Assembly: GCA_041395865.1 (NCBI GenBank)
Contig: JAWKZQ010000002.1
Span: forward strand, 230,092-294,091
Direction of reading: 5' to 3'
Source of the DNA: IMCC2047 sp041395865
Lineage (GTDB): Bacteria > Pseudomonadota > Gammaproteobacteria > Pseudomonadales > IMCC2047
Length of the DNA: 64,000 nucleotides
In this document: positions 35,019 through 43,175 of the stretch, piece by piece
How the letters are laid out: the number at the start of each line of letters is the position of its first letter
Numbering within the stretch: the stretch's first letter is position 1
Notes under the pieces: generated by a model
Database searches by the model: none
The model's input: only the letters and a program-made list of their open reading frames with translations
Told to the model about the DNA's origin: nothing
Translations under genes and position numbers: made by a program

Positions 35019-36443
35019 TTATGCCGCTTCGACTGCCGCCGCGACAGGCTCCGGCTGGCTCTCAGTAACCGCCTGCTTGCTGGCCACAAAGAAGCTGGCG
35101 AAGTACATCAGCACACCGATAATAAAGGTGCCGCCAAAGGCCAGTCGTACCCAGTAGATCGGCATCAGCTTGTCCTGCGTCGCCATAAAGCTCAGCGCCT
35201 GCGCATCCTCAGGAATACGCTGCAGGGCAACCTGATAGGCGCCGGCCACCGTCAATGCCAGGGTAATGCCCATCATGCTCAGGCACATAAACCAGAAGCC
35301 GGCCGCTTCCACCTTCTGCGCAGCAATGGGGTTACCCTGCTTGCGTCCGCGCATAATCGGCATGGCGTAGGAAATGATGGTCAGTACGATCATCACATAG
35401 GCGCCAAAGAAGGCTAGGTGCCCGTGTGCAGCGGTAATCTGCGAACCGTGCGTGAAGTAATTCACCGGGGCCAGGGTGTGGATAAAGCCCCATACGCCGG
35501 CGCCCAGGAAGCCCATCACCGCGGTTCCCAGCGCCCAGGTCACCGCAATTTTATTGCCGTGATCGTACCGGCGCTGGCGCACCATCTTGAAGGCGAACAT
35601 CACCATCATGAAGAAGGGAATCGGCTCCAGCGCGGAGAAGATGGATCCCAGCCACAGCCAGTATTCACCCGGTCCGATCCAGAAGTAGTGGTGTCCCATT
35701 CCGATCAGGCCGGAAATCAGCGCCATACCAATGATCACGTACAGCCACTTTTCGATCACCTCGCGGTCAACGCCGGTCACCTTGATCAGGGTGAAAGCCA
35801 GAATAGCGCCCAGAATCAATTCCCAGACTCCCTCTACCCACAGATGCACAACCCACCACCAGAAATACTTGTCCAGCACCAAATTATCGGGGTTATAGAA
35901 GGAGAACAGGAAGAACACCGCCAGACCGATCAAGCCGGTAATCAACACCATGTTGATCACGGTTTTGCGCCCCTTCAGGATGGTCATGCCGATATTGTAG
36001 ATAAAGCCCAGACACACCACCGCAATTCCTATCTTGGTGATAGTCGGCTGCTCCAGAAACTCCCGCCCCATGGTCGGCAACAGGTTGTTATAGGTCAGCT
36101 CGGCCAGCTCCGCATAGGGCACCAGCAGATAGCCAAGAATGGTCGCCACGCCTGCGGCAGCAAACACCCAGAACAAAATCCGCGCTAATAGCGGACTGTG
36201 CAGCTCCGTGTCGCACTCCTCAGGCACCAGATAATAGGAGGCCCCCATAAAGCCGAATAACAGCCAGACCAGCAGCAGGTTGGTATGAACCATGCGCGCC
36301 ACATTGAAGGGCAAATAGGGGAACAGGAAATCCCCAACGACATATTGAAGCCCCAGAATAAAGCCAAACAAAAGTTGCCCGGCAAACAGTATCAACGCGA
36401 AAATGAAATACGGTTTCGCTACCGCCTGTGATTTGAATTTCAT
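35019..36443 (-). CDS. norB: NorB, cytochrome c-dependent nitric oxide reductase large subunit
   Basis: Inner-membrane haem-copper oxidase family enzyme reducing 2 NO to N2O. The 474-residue protein has 12 helices. Haem and FeB ligand regions are visible (WWVVHLWVEGVWELILGAI with His and Glu, GMGHHYFWIG with two His, HGHLAFFGAYVMI with two His). There is no quinol-oxidase N-terminal extension, so it is cNor paired with NorC. The start at 36443 has AAGGGGA upstream, which decides it over a longer frame. It follows norC by 11 bases. Confidence 0.96.
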   Translation of the reverse strand: MKFKSQAVAKPYFIFALILFAGQLLFGFILGLQYVVGDFLFPYLPFNVARMVHTNLLLVWLLFGFMGASYYLVPEECDTELHSPLLARILFWVFAAAGVATILGYLLVPYAELAELTYNNLLPTMGREFLEQPTITKIGIAVVCLGFIYNIGMTILKGRKTVINMVLITGLIGLAVFFLFSFYNPDNLVLDKYFWWWVVHLWVEGVWELILGAILAFTLIKVTGVDREVIEKWLYVIIGMALISGLIGMGHHYFWIGPGEYWLWLGSIFSALEPIPFFMMVMFAFKMVRQRRYDHGNKIAVTWALGTAVMGFLGAGVWGFIHTLAPVNYFTHGSQITAAHGHLAFFGAYVMIVLTIISYAMPIMRGRKQGNPIAAQKVEAAGFWFMCLSMMGITLALTVAGAYQVALQRIPEDAQALSFMATQDKLMPIYWVRLAFGGTFIIGVLMYFASFFVASKQAVTESQPEPVAAAVEAA

Positions 36444-36454
36444 CGTAAATCCCC

Positions 36455-36901
36455 TTAACCCTGCTTGTTGGGCGGCCAATTGTTATCGTCGATCCGCGAG
36501 GTCCAGATCAGGAAAGCGGACAGGTCGTTGACCTCCTCTTCGCTGAGGTGGAACTGCGGCATTTGCCGGCGCCCTTTAGCCTTGAGCGGCTGGATCGCCA
36601 TCCAGGACTGCATGAACTGCCGGAAATTTTCTTCGCTGCCCTGACCGTAACGATCGAAGACATTACCCAGCTCCGGCGCAAAGTAGGCGCCTTCGCCCAT
36701 CAGGCTATGGCAACCAATACAATTGTTCTCTTCCCAGATCTCCTTACCGTGCGCCACCTGAGCGGTGATATTTTCACGGTTGTCACGTTTTGGCAGTTCC
36801 AGCATGGTGTCGAAGGTCAACCCCACCAGCAGCAGGAAGAAAAATACGCCCCCGCCATAATAAATATTGCGGGCCATACCCTTGTTGAACTGATCAGCCA
36901 T
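36455..36901 (-). CDS. norC: NorC, cytochrome c subunit of nitric oxide reductase
   Basis: A 148-residue membrane-anchored cytochrome c that passes electrons to NorB. One N-terminal helix (IYYGGGVFFFLLLVGLTFD) is followed by the haem c motif CIGCH and the conserved GEGAYFAPELGNV. The axial Met is in QMPQFHLSEEEVNDL. ATG at 36901 with GGGAGGG nearby is the start; upstream in-frame codons extend the frame without support. A 28-codon open frame with its own strong ribosome-binding site overlaps the start. Confidence 0.95.
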   Translation of the reverse strand: MADQFNKGMARNIYYGGGVFFFLLLVGLTFDTMLELPKRDNRENITAQVAHGKEIWEENNCIGCHSLMGEGAYFAPELGNVFDRYGQGSEENFRQFMQSWMAIQPLKAKGRRQMPQFHLSEEEVNDLSAFLIWTSRIDDNNWPPNKQG

Positions 36902-36980
36902 GGTGCCCTCCCGCAAAACCCGGCGAACCGACAAGGGCCGCCTCATACCTGCCACAGTTGTCGTATTTTTGATTCCTCAT
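36894..36980 (-). CDS. candidate 28-codon leader ORF overlapping norC start
   Basis: In the 5' leader of norC, GAGAGGAAACC precedes an ATG at 36980 that opens a 28-residue frame (MRNQKYDNCGRYEAALVGSP, then GFAGGHHG). It ends at a TGA overlapping the first codons of norC (36894-36896). Its Shine-Dalgarno is better than most in this window. It could couple or gate norC translation. There is no homology evidence, so it may be fortuitous. Confidence 0.4.
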   Translation of the reverse strand: MRNQKYDNCGRYEAALVGSPGFAGGHHG

Positions 36981-37055
36981 GGTTTCCTCTCTTATCAAAT
37001 GGTTAACAACGTCAATCGGGCTATCCCTGCCCAACTACCTGACAACTATGACTAG

Positions 37056-37071
37056 TCAAACTTCGTGCCAA
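37056..37071 (-). promoter_or_regulatory. sigma-54 promoter of norCBDQEF
   Basis: On the minus strand TTGGCACGAAGTTTGA matches the -24/-12 consensus TGGCACG-N4-TTGC except the last base of the -12 element. It lies about 155 bases upstream of norC and 37 bases below the palindromic sites, the expected layout for a NorR-activated promoter. Confidence 0.75.
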
Positions 37072-37106
37072 CTTTTAACCCATTGATTTTTAATAAAATT
37101 AAAAAC

Positions 37107-37142
37107 TTGTTATCTTTATAACAACCGTTAAAATGTTGTTAT
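37107..37142. promoter_or_regulatory. candidate NorR enhancer sites
   Basis: Two overlapping inverted repeats: TTGTTATCTTTATAACAA (37107-37124, 7-base arms) and ATAACAAC-N9-GTTGTTAT (37118-37142). They lie between divergent norC and norR, 37 bases upstream of the norC sigma-54 promoter and 22-57 bases before the norR start, so NorR could also control itself. Confidence 0.6.
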
Positions 37143-37163
37143 AAAAACACCTGAGATATCCAA

Positions 37164-38738
37164 ATGACAACGCAACGTTTTTTCAACGCTCTGATCTCAC
37201 TGGTGGCCGACCTCTCCCGGGACCTGCCTGCCGAACAACGCTACCAACGCCTGCTGCAAACCATGCTGGAAATCTTTCCCTGTGATGCCGCCGCACTGCT
37301 GCAACTTGAAGGCAACAGCCTGCGCCCCCTGGCAATCGATGGGCTGAGCAGCGACACCATGGGCCGGCGTTTTGTTGTCAACGACCACCCGCGTCTTGCC
37401 AAGCTGCTTCATTCCCGGGAACCCGTACGTTTTGCGGCCGACTCCGATTTGCCCGACCCTTACGACGGACTGGTTGAAACCCACGACCATCAACTGCACG
37501 TCCATGACTGCATGGGGGTCTCCCTCTACATTGACGAGCAACCCTGGGGCGCCCTCACCCTCGATGCCCTGCAGCCCGGCACCTTTGACGGTATCGACCC
37601 GCTCGAGCTGCGCACCTTTATCAGCCTGAGCGAGGCCACCGTGAAAGCCGCCGAACGGATTGACGAGTTGGCAGCCAGGGCGGAACGGGAACACTTGGTC
37701 GCGCGCACGCTCATCGAAGAGGGCGGCTCAGCTGAAATCATCGGCACCAGCACCCCTATGCAACGTATGAAGCAGGAACTTGAAATCGTCGCAAAATCCC
37801 ACTTAACCGTACTGATCCTGGGCGAAACAGGCGTAGGCAAAGAGCTGGTGGCACGTCAGATACACACCCTGTCGCCTCGCGCAGAACAGCCCCTGGTTCA
37901 GGTCAACTGCGCTGCGTTGCCCGAGAATATCGCCGAGAGCGAACTGTTCGGGCACACCAAGGGCGCCTTCACCGGAGCGGTGTCGGAGCGGGCAGGCAAA
38001 TTTGAAATCGCCGATGGCGGCACGCTCTTCCTTGATGAAATCGGCGAGCTGCCGCTCACCATCCAGGCCAAAATGTTACGCGCCCTGCAAAGTGGCGAAA
38101 TCCAGCGGGTGGGCAGCGACCACCCCATCCAGGTTGATGTACGTATTGTCGCCGCCACTAACCGCGACCTTCAGAAGGAAGTTGCGGAGGGACGTTTCCG
38201 GGCCGACCTTTATCACCGCCTAAGCGTCTACCCGGTCAAAGTGCCGCCCCTCCGGGAACGGGACAAGGATGTATTGCTGCTCGCCGGCTACCTGCTGGAA
38301 ACCAACCAACGACGTTTAGGGGTTCAGGGGCTCAGGCTGAATCGCGAAGCCAAACAACAACTCCTCGCCTACCCCTGGCCCGGCAATGTGCGCGAACTTG
38401 AGCATATGCTAAGCCGCGCCGCCCTCAAGGCCATTGCCGAACAGGGGCGGGATAGCCGCACGGTAACCATCTCTGCATCCCTGCTGGACATTGGTTCGGG
38501 CAAAACGGCTCAGGATTACCTCCAACCCGATGAGCAGGCGCAGGACCAAGCCCACGAAGCCATGCTTTATGAAGCCCTTCCCCAGCAAACGTTGAAGGAA
38601 TCCGTTGATAATTTCCAACGGGAGTTGATCACGCGGACACTGAGCAGAAATGGCGGCAACCAGGCGGCGACTGCCCGTGAACTGGGCCTCAACCGAAGCA
38701 ATTTTTACCGGCTGTTGCAACGGCTCGAACTGCGTTAG
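37164..38738 (+). CDS. norR: NorR, NO-responsive sigma-54 activator
   Basis: A 524-residue regulator with an N-terminal GAF domain (about 20-175) that binds NO at a non-haem iron in known NorR, a central AAA+ domain (Walker A GETGVGKE, sigma-54 contact GAFTGA, Walker B GGTLFLDEIGEL) and a C-terminal Fis-type HTH (NQAATARELGLNRSNFYRLL). Length and order match NorR. It is divergent from norC across 262 bp holding the promoter and palindromes. A paired promoter/site near 39.25-39.3 kb is a probable second target. Confidence 0.95.
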   Translation: MTTQRFFNALISLVADLSRDLPAEQRYQRLLQTMLEIFPCDAAALLQLEGNSLRPLAIDGLSSDTMGRRFVVNDHPRLAKLLHSREPVRFAADSDLPDPYDGLVETHDHQLHVHDCMGVSLYIDEQPWGALTLDALQPGTFDGIDPLELRTFISLSEATVKAAERIDELAARAEREHLVARTLIEEGGSAEIIGTSTPMQRMKQELEIVAKSHLTVLILGETGVGKELVARQIHTLSPRAEQPLVQVNCAALPENIAESELFGHTKGAFTGAVSERAGKFEIADGGTLFLDEIGELPLTIQAKMLRALQSGEIQRVGSDHPIQVDVRIVAATNRDLQKEVAEGRFRADLYHRLSVYPVKVPPLRERDKDVLLLAGYLLETNQRRLGVQGLRLNREAKQQLLAYPWPGNVRELEHMLSRAALKAIAEQGRDSRTVTISASLLDIGSGKTAQDYLQPDEQAQDQAHEAMLYEALPQQTLKESVDNFQRELITRTLSRNGGNQAATARELGLNRSNFYRLLQRLELR

Positions 38739-38782
38739 GAGCATTCACCCAGCACCCGCTGCATCGGTATAAGCGCCGGTTA

Positions 38783-39181
38783 TCACTCATACCGGGTTGC
38801 TGCGACAGTTTCCCCAACCTCGTCATGGGAAACCGCAGCAACCAGGCGGTTACCCACGATCGTTACCCGATCGCCCTGGCGCCATGACTGCCTGGGGGAC
38901 CGCACCACAACCTCATCCCCATTGTCCCGTCTTACCAAATAACTGGTTCCTTCCTGCCCCGCAGCCTCCTGCACCTCTCCGCCAGCCCAAACGCCCGTTG
39001 CACCAACCAATAAGGCACCCAGCGGCCCTCCGGCGGCTCCGCCCAGCAATACGCCGGCCCATCCTCCAACGCCTTTGCCCAGCGTTGTGTCCGCCTGTTC
39101 CGAGACCACAACATCGGCATTGACCAGTGCAGGGAAGGCGAGTACCGCCACTAACAAACCAGAAGCCATTTTTTTCATCAT
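38783..39181 (-). CDS. glycine-zipper exported protein, copy 1 (NorR-linked)
   Basis: A 132-residue protein with a signal peptide (KMASGLLVAVLAFPALVNA), a DTTLGKGVGGWAGVLLGGAA glycine-zipper helix, and a C-terminal SH3-like beta region (VRRDNGDEVVVRSPRQSWRQ, GDRVTIVGNRLVAA). Function is not known; glycine-zipper helices usually insert in or pack against the outer membrane. It is convergent with norR and has its own sigma-54 promoter with an upstream palindrome like that of norC. A close paralogue (63190-63543) lies beside hmp. Two adjacent ATGs (39181, 39178) share GAGGA. Confidence 0.85.
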   Translation of the reverse strand: MMKKMASGLLVAVLAFPALVNADVVVSEQADTTLGKGVGGWAGVLLGGAAGGPLGALLVGATGVWAGGEVQEAAGQEGTSYLVRRDNGDEVVVRSPRQSWRQGDRVTIVGNRLVAAVSHDEVGETVAATRYE

Positions 39182-39236
39182 CAATTCCTCGTTTAACAAA
39201 ATAAAAGTCGAGTCAAAACAGACCACATCAACACAA

Positions 39237-39251
39237 ACAATTTGCGTGCCA
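39237..39251 (-). promoter_or_regulatory. sigma-54 promoter of the glycine-zipper gene
   Basis: Minus-strand TGGCACGCAAATTGT matches TGGCACG-N4-TTGC except the final base, about 56 bases upstream of the ATG. The flanking GTTAAAGTTGGCACG resembles the norC promoter, which reads GTTAAAAGTTGGCACG. Confidence 0.8.
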
Positions 39252-39288
39252 ACTTTAACTAATTGATATTTAAATAATTTTCAAAACT

Positions 39289-39305
39289 GTTGTTTTATAA
39301 ACAAC
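39289..39305. promoter_or_regulatory. candidate NorR site upstream of the glycine-zipper gene
   Basis: GTTGTTTTATAAACAAC has 7-base inverted arms and lies 38 bases upstream of the sigma-54 promoter, nearly the same spacing as the palindrome upstream of norC (37 bases). Further AACAAC half-sites follow. Confidence 0.6.
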
Positions 39306-39478
39306 CACCTGAACGAGATCAAATCAACAACAAAAGAAATCTAATTAACAACATTTACATAATCGCAACTACCATAATTCGCCACAATCATTCACCACAT
39401 TTCCCCTTTTCCGCCCGCCGAAATCCATTTTCGGTTTGTTAAATAGCCGTTGTAATAAAACCAACCGAGGGCGTTACC

Positions 39479-40171
39479 ATGAAAAAAACCATTCTGATGT
39501 GTGCCATTCTGGGCCTGGGCTCTGTTACGGCAGCAACAGCATCGGCAGACTCCTTTGAGCTTTCCGACGAAAGTAAACGCAATGGCGTCATCTGGGGCAG
39601 CATTGTGACCGGCGCTGTGGCGGCGGGTCCTTTAGGGGCATTGGCAGGAACCATTGCGGGCAGCTGGCTGGGTGAAAAAGTCGAGACGGCGGGTCAGCTT
39701 GAGGAAACCGAACAAGCCCTGGCTGAAGCTCATGCTCAGGCAGAAGAGCTGTCCAAACAACTGGCAGGCACCACAAAACCGGTATCCCAACCGATCAACC
39801 TGGAGGGCTTACAGCTCGAGCTTTTATTTAAAACAGGCGAACGCCGACTCAACGAATCCGGAACAGAAAAAATCAGCGAGCTCGCAAAACTGATGAAACA
39901 ACACCCCGAGCTACAGGTGTACCTGGAGGGCCATACCGACCCGCGCGGAAATACCGATTACAACCAGGCCCTTTCGGAAAACCGGCTGCAAACCGTGGCC
40001 GGTATTTTACAGGACAAGGGCATCGACAGCCGCCGCATCCGCAGCCACGCCTTTGGTGCGAGCCAATCCTCCGCTACAAAGGGGGATTACGACAGCTATG
40101 CGCTGGAACGGGTCGTAAAAATTCAGCTTTCCAGGCAGCCAGCCCCGGAAAACTATGCCCGCAACCACTAA
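39479..40171 (+). CDS. pdsO: PdsO, OmpA-family protein of the dedicated sortase system
   Basis: A 230-residue envelope protein with a signal peptide (ILMCAILGLGSVTAATASA), a glycine-zipper segment (GAVAAGPLGALAGTIAGSWL), a coiled-coil linker (LEETEQALAEAHAQAEELSK) and a C-terminal OmpA peptidoglycan-binding domain (LEGHTDPRGNTDYNQALSEN, RRIRSHAFGASQ). It matches the OmpA-like component found in proteobacterial dedicated sortase loci. It is followed by a strong terminator and is convergent with pdsS. Its N-terminal zipper echoes the small protein encoded divergently. Confidence 0.88.
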   Translation: MKKTILMCAILGLGSVTAATASADSFELSDESKRNGVIWGSIVTGAVAAGPLGALAGTIAGSWLGEKVETAGQLEETEQALAEAHAQAEELSKQLAGTTKPVSQPINLEGLQLELLFKTGERRLNESGTEKISELAKLMKQHPELQVYLEGHTDPRGNTDYNQALSENRLQTVAGILQDKGIDSRRIRSHAFGASQSSATKGDYDSYALERVVKIQLSRQPAPENYARNH

Positions 40172-40203
40172 ATCCGCTTTTCCTAAGCCTCTCCTGTGGA
40201 GTT

Positions 40204-40227
40204 GCCCGGCATTGGCCGGGCTTTTTT
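40204..40227 (+). terminator. Rho-independent terminator of pdsO
   Basis: A stem GCCCGGC-ATTG-GCCGGGC is followed by TTTTTT. It overlaps the stop codon of the convergent pdsS by two bases. Confidence 0.9.
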
Positions 40228-42280
40228 ATGCCCGCCCGGAAGAACGGGGAAGCGTCACCGTAAACACCACGCCTGCGTCATCCGGGCAGTTCGCGGCCAC
40301 CACGCTCCCTTGGTGGAAGGTCACGATCAAATCCACGATATGCAGGCCCATTCCCAGATGCGACCGGCCACCGTTCGACTCACGCACCGACACCAGGTTA
40401 TCGAACAGCTGGCTTTGCATGGCTTCGGGCAGCAAGGGGCCATCATTACTGACGGCAATACGAATTTCATCAGCGGCCGCATCAAAACGAATCTCAACGG
40501 TTCCGTCGGGCGGTGTAAAACTACAGGCATTATCCACCAGCTTATCCAGCATCTGCACCAGCAGATCCGGTGCCGCCATCAGGACGTTTTGCTCCGCTGC
40601 AACCGCTTTTTTATCAAAACCGGTCAGCTTAAAGCGGCATTGTTGATAGGTATCCCGGTAGGCTTCGGTAATTTCCAGCAACAACGCGGCAATATTTACA
40701 CGCTCCAGCTCCGCTTGTTCGATGCTCTCCTCCACCCGGCGCGATTCGCTCATCGCCGTAATTAAACTGCCCAGTCGCAGGGCACCGTCCTTGGCGCGCT
40801 GCTGATAAACCCGACTGGGCTCGTCCAACGCCTGGTTCGTCAGGTTATCCAACGAAGAGTGGATGACGGCCAGCGGGGTACGCAGCTCATGGGACAGCTT
40901 GCGCGCCAGCGTTTGCAAGTAGTCGGTATAGTCGTGCACCCGTTTCATTAACGCCGAATAGCTGCGCGTCAGGTTATCGATTTCATCATTGGCAAAACTT
41001 GTCGGGTAACGGTCAACCACCTCCTTCGGGTCAACCAGCGCCTGCTGAGCTGCGCGGTTCAAGCGACGGATTCGCCAGGACAACCAGTTGGCATAGGCCA
41101 ACAGCCCGAGCGCTGTCAGGCTGATCACGGCAAAACTCAATAAAAACAGGCGGCTAAAGGCCTGATCGGTAAGCCCTGCCGTTTGCTCGCTGCTTTGCTC
41201 GGCCACCAGGATTGCCACCGGATTGCCCTCATGGATAACGGGCGCAGCCATCGTTAAAATTTGATGGCTGGAGCGCTGCGAATCACGATACCAACTCCGG
41301 CCTGTTTGGCCCGCCAACGCCGCCTGTACCTCTTCTCGTTCGCTAAAATCGACGCCATCGGGGTAGGCCGGCCTATCCTGTCGGCTGGAGACCAGCAGAG
41401 CCCGATAAAACCTGCTCAACAGCCAATGGGACTGCTGGCTTCCCTGAGCCTCCGGATTGCCCGCACTGGCAAACAGCAAACCGCCGGGCTCCAGCAATCG
41501 CAGCCGCAAACCCGGCTGGATAAAAGGCATAATGGCCTGTCTTGCTGCCGGCGTCTGATAAACAAACCGAGGCGGCGTTCCGTTCTCCAGCAAGGGACCG
41601 TAATGGCTTATTTTATTGTCCGCCTCATCCACCACACGGTAATCGAGCTGCCCTTGTGCCAGGCTCAGCGGCATTTTGATTTCCAACTGGTAACCTTTAC
41701 TGCGGTCCATCCAAACCGCATCGATGCGTGATTCCCGGTAGGTCTCGCCCTGCTCCGTGAAATAGCGGGCAGTGACAGAGCCGGGAGCCACTGCCGTAAA
41801 GACATACTCGCGACCAGCGCCTGCCGCCACAATCAGACGGTCTCCATTGGACGCCAGCGAACGTGCGGGGTTGTTGTAAATCACCTGCCCGTCGTCGACA
41901 GAAAAAAACAGGCCTAACTGATCGCCGCTGATGACGCACCGGTATTTTGACGAATGCAAACCCTCGGCAGATTGAAAAAGCGTCCAGGGCACGTCACGCC
42001 ATTCCTCGTCATAACCGTCCACCCAAATCGAACCCTTGAGTGGATAACAGTAAAAACCGGACTTTGCGGTTAACGCTTCCGGAGCCGGGTAGTCGCCCTG
42101 GGGCAGGAGCGCAGCCGGGGTTTGTGCCAGCGCCTGGGCAATGACCTCTGTGGTGGCCTTGAGGCTGGCCTCCTGGCCAAGGCGCAACGAATGATCCATC
42201 TCCTTCAAATACTGGCAGCCCGCCCAAGGCAGGCTGAGCAACAGCAAACTGACACAGACTAATTGTTTTTTTAAGGTCAT
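40226..42280 (-). CDS. pdsS: PdsS, sensor histidine kinase of the dedicated sortase system
   Basis: A 684-residue kinase. The N-terminus has a hydrophobic signal/anchor (LVCVSLLLLSLPWAGC, lipobox-like), then a periplasmic sensor of about 370 residues, a helix near 375-397 (LFLLSFAVISLTALGLLAY), HAMP, HisKA (RKLSHELRTPLAVIHSSL) and HATPase_c (NDGPLLPE, GMGLHIVDLIV). The large periplasmic part is typical of the kinase in these sortase loci. It lies 24 bases downstream of pdsR. It presumably senses an envelope signal for target/sortase expression. Confidence 0.9.
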   Translation of the reverse strand: MTLKKQLVCVSLLLLSLPWAGCQYLKEMDHSLRLGQEASLKATTEVIAQALAQTPAALLPQGDYPAPEALTAKSGFYCYPLKGSIWVDGYDEEWRDVPWTLFQSAEGLHSSKYRCVISGDQLGLFFSVDDGQVIYNNPARSLASNGDRLIVAAGAGREYVFTAVAPGSVTARYFTEQGETYRESRIDAVWMDRSKGYQLEIKMPLSLAQGQLDYRVVDEADNKISHYGPLLENGTPPRFVYQTPAARQAIMPFIQPGLRLRLLEPGGLLFASAGNPEAQGSQQSHWLLSRFYRALLVSSRQDRPAYPDGVDFSEREEVQAALAGQTGRSWYRDSQRSSHQILTMAAPVIHEGNPVAILVAEQSSEQTAGLTDQAFSRLFLLSFAVISLTALGLLAYANWLSWRIRRLNRAAQQALVDPKEVVDRYPTSFANDEIDNLTRSYSALMKRVHDYTDYLQTLARKLSHELRTPLAVIHSSLDNLTNQALDEPSRVYQQRAKDGALRLGSLITAMSESRRVEESIEQAELERVNIAALLLEITEAYRDTYQQCRFKLTGFDKKAVAAEQNVLMAAPDLLVQMLDKLVDNACSFTPPDGTVEIRFDAAADEIRIAVSNDGPLLPEAMQSQLFDNLVSVRESNGGRSHLGMGLHIVDLIVTFHQGSVVAANCPDDAGVVFTVTLPRSSGRA

Positions 42281-42304
42281 GGTGAAGGCTTTACATGCGC
42301 GCCA

Positions 42305-42994
42305 TCAAAGATGCCAGCGGTAACCCAGCCCATAGGCTGTTTTAATCGCATCAAACTCATCATCGATTGCCTGGAATTTTTTACGAATCCGTTTGATGTG
42401 GGAGGTGATGGTATTGTCATCGAGAATAACGTTAGCGGCCTCCATCAGCTGTTGCCGGCTTTTGACCTGCCCCGGGTAGCGCGCCAGGTCGCGAATAATC
42501 CAAAACTCGGTCACGGTAATATCCAACGGCTGATGCTCCCAGGCCACCGTCATACGCGCCTTGTTGAGCGTCAATTTGCCGCGTTCGATAATCTCCTCCT
42601 CCGCCTCGGGCTGGGTCAAGGCTTCGATACGCCGGAACAGGGCAACGATTCGCGCCAGCACATGGGGCAAGCTGATGTCCTTGGTCAGGTAATCGTCAGC
42701 ACCCAGTCTCAAACCGGATACCTTATCAAACTCGCTTTCGCGAGCGCTCAAAAACACGATAGGCAGGGTTTTGGAACGGCTCCGCAAATCCCGGCAAAGC
42801 TCAAAACCGCCTTCTACTTCGTCACCCAATCCGATATCAATCAACGCCAAATCGGGAAGCACCTGGTCAAATGCCTGCATCGCTGAACGACGGTCAGGAT
42901 AAAGACTCACCTCGTATCCCTGCTGAACCAGGGCATCCCGATAGTTTTCCGCGATGCTGGGTTCGTCCTCGACAATTGCAATCCGTTTCGCCAT
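42305..42994 (-). CDS. pdsR: PdsR, OmpR-type response regulator of the dedicated sortase system
   Basis: A 229-residue regulator with a receiver domain (IAIVEDEPSIAENYRDAL, phosphoacceptor Asp in LALIDIGLGDE, switch in FLSARE, Lys in LTKDI) and an OmpR-type winged helix (SRQQLMEAANVILDDNTITS, IKTAYGLGYRWHL). It is transcribed divergently from the sortase target gene; two dyads lie in the 181-bp gap. It probably controls the target-sortase pair and itself. Confidence 0.92.
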   Translation of the reverse strand: MAKRIAIVEDEPSIAENYRDALVQQGYEVSLYPDRRSAMQAFDQVLPDLALIDIGLGDEVEGGFELCRDLRSRSKTLPIVFLSARESEFDKVSGLRLGADDYLTKDISLPHVLARIVALFRRIEALTQPEAEEEIIERGKLTLNKARMTVAWEHQPLDITVTEFWIIRDLARYPGQVKSRQQLMEAANVILDDNTITSHIKRIRKKFQAIDDEFDAIKTAYGLGYRWHL

Positions 42995-43071
42995 AGGTCT
43001 TGCCGTTCCTTATTTTTTGCTATTGATATGGCTATTCTAGCCTAGACCTCCATGAAATGGAGCGGTTGCCA

Positions 43072-43120
43072 CAATTGATCATAATTGCTCACCGGACTGC
43101 CTGATTTAGCCCACTAAATC
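43072..43120. promoter_or_regulatory. two dyads between pdsR and the sortase target gene
   Basis: CAATTGATCATAATTG (43072-43087, 5-base outer arms) and GATTTAG-CCCA-CTAAATC (43103-43120, perfect 7-base arms). Both lie in the divergent promoter region and are candidate operators of PdsR; no consensus is known to compare with. Confidence 0.4.
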
Positions 43121-43175
43121 GCCAGCCTCTGCCGTTTTACTTGCTGCTGACAATAAAAACGCATCAGGAGCACCT

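Larger units (their letters stand above)
39182..39478. other. divergent intergenic region, glycine-zipper gene / pdsO
   Basis: 297 bp rich in A/T with several AACAAC half-sites (39305 region, about 39325 and 39346) besides the 39289 palindrome. No open frame. GAGGGCG precedes the pdsO start. The half-sites are shared by both divergent genes, so pdsO could also respond to NorR. Confidence 0.5.
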
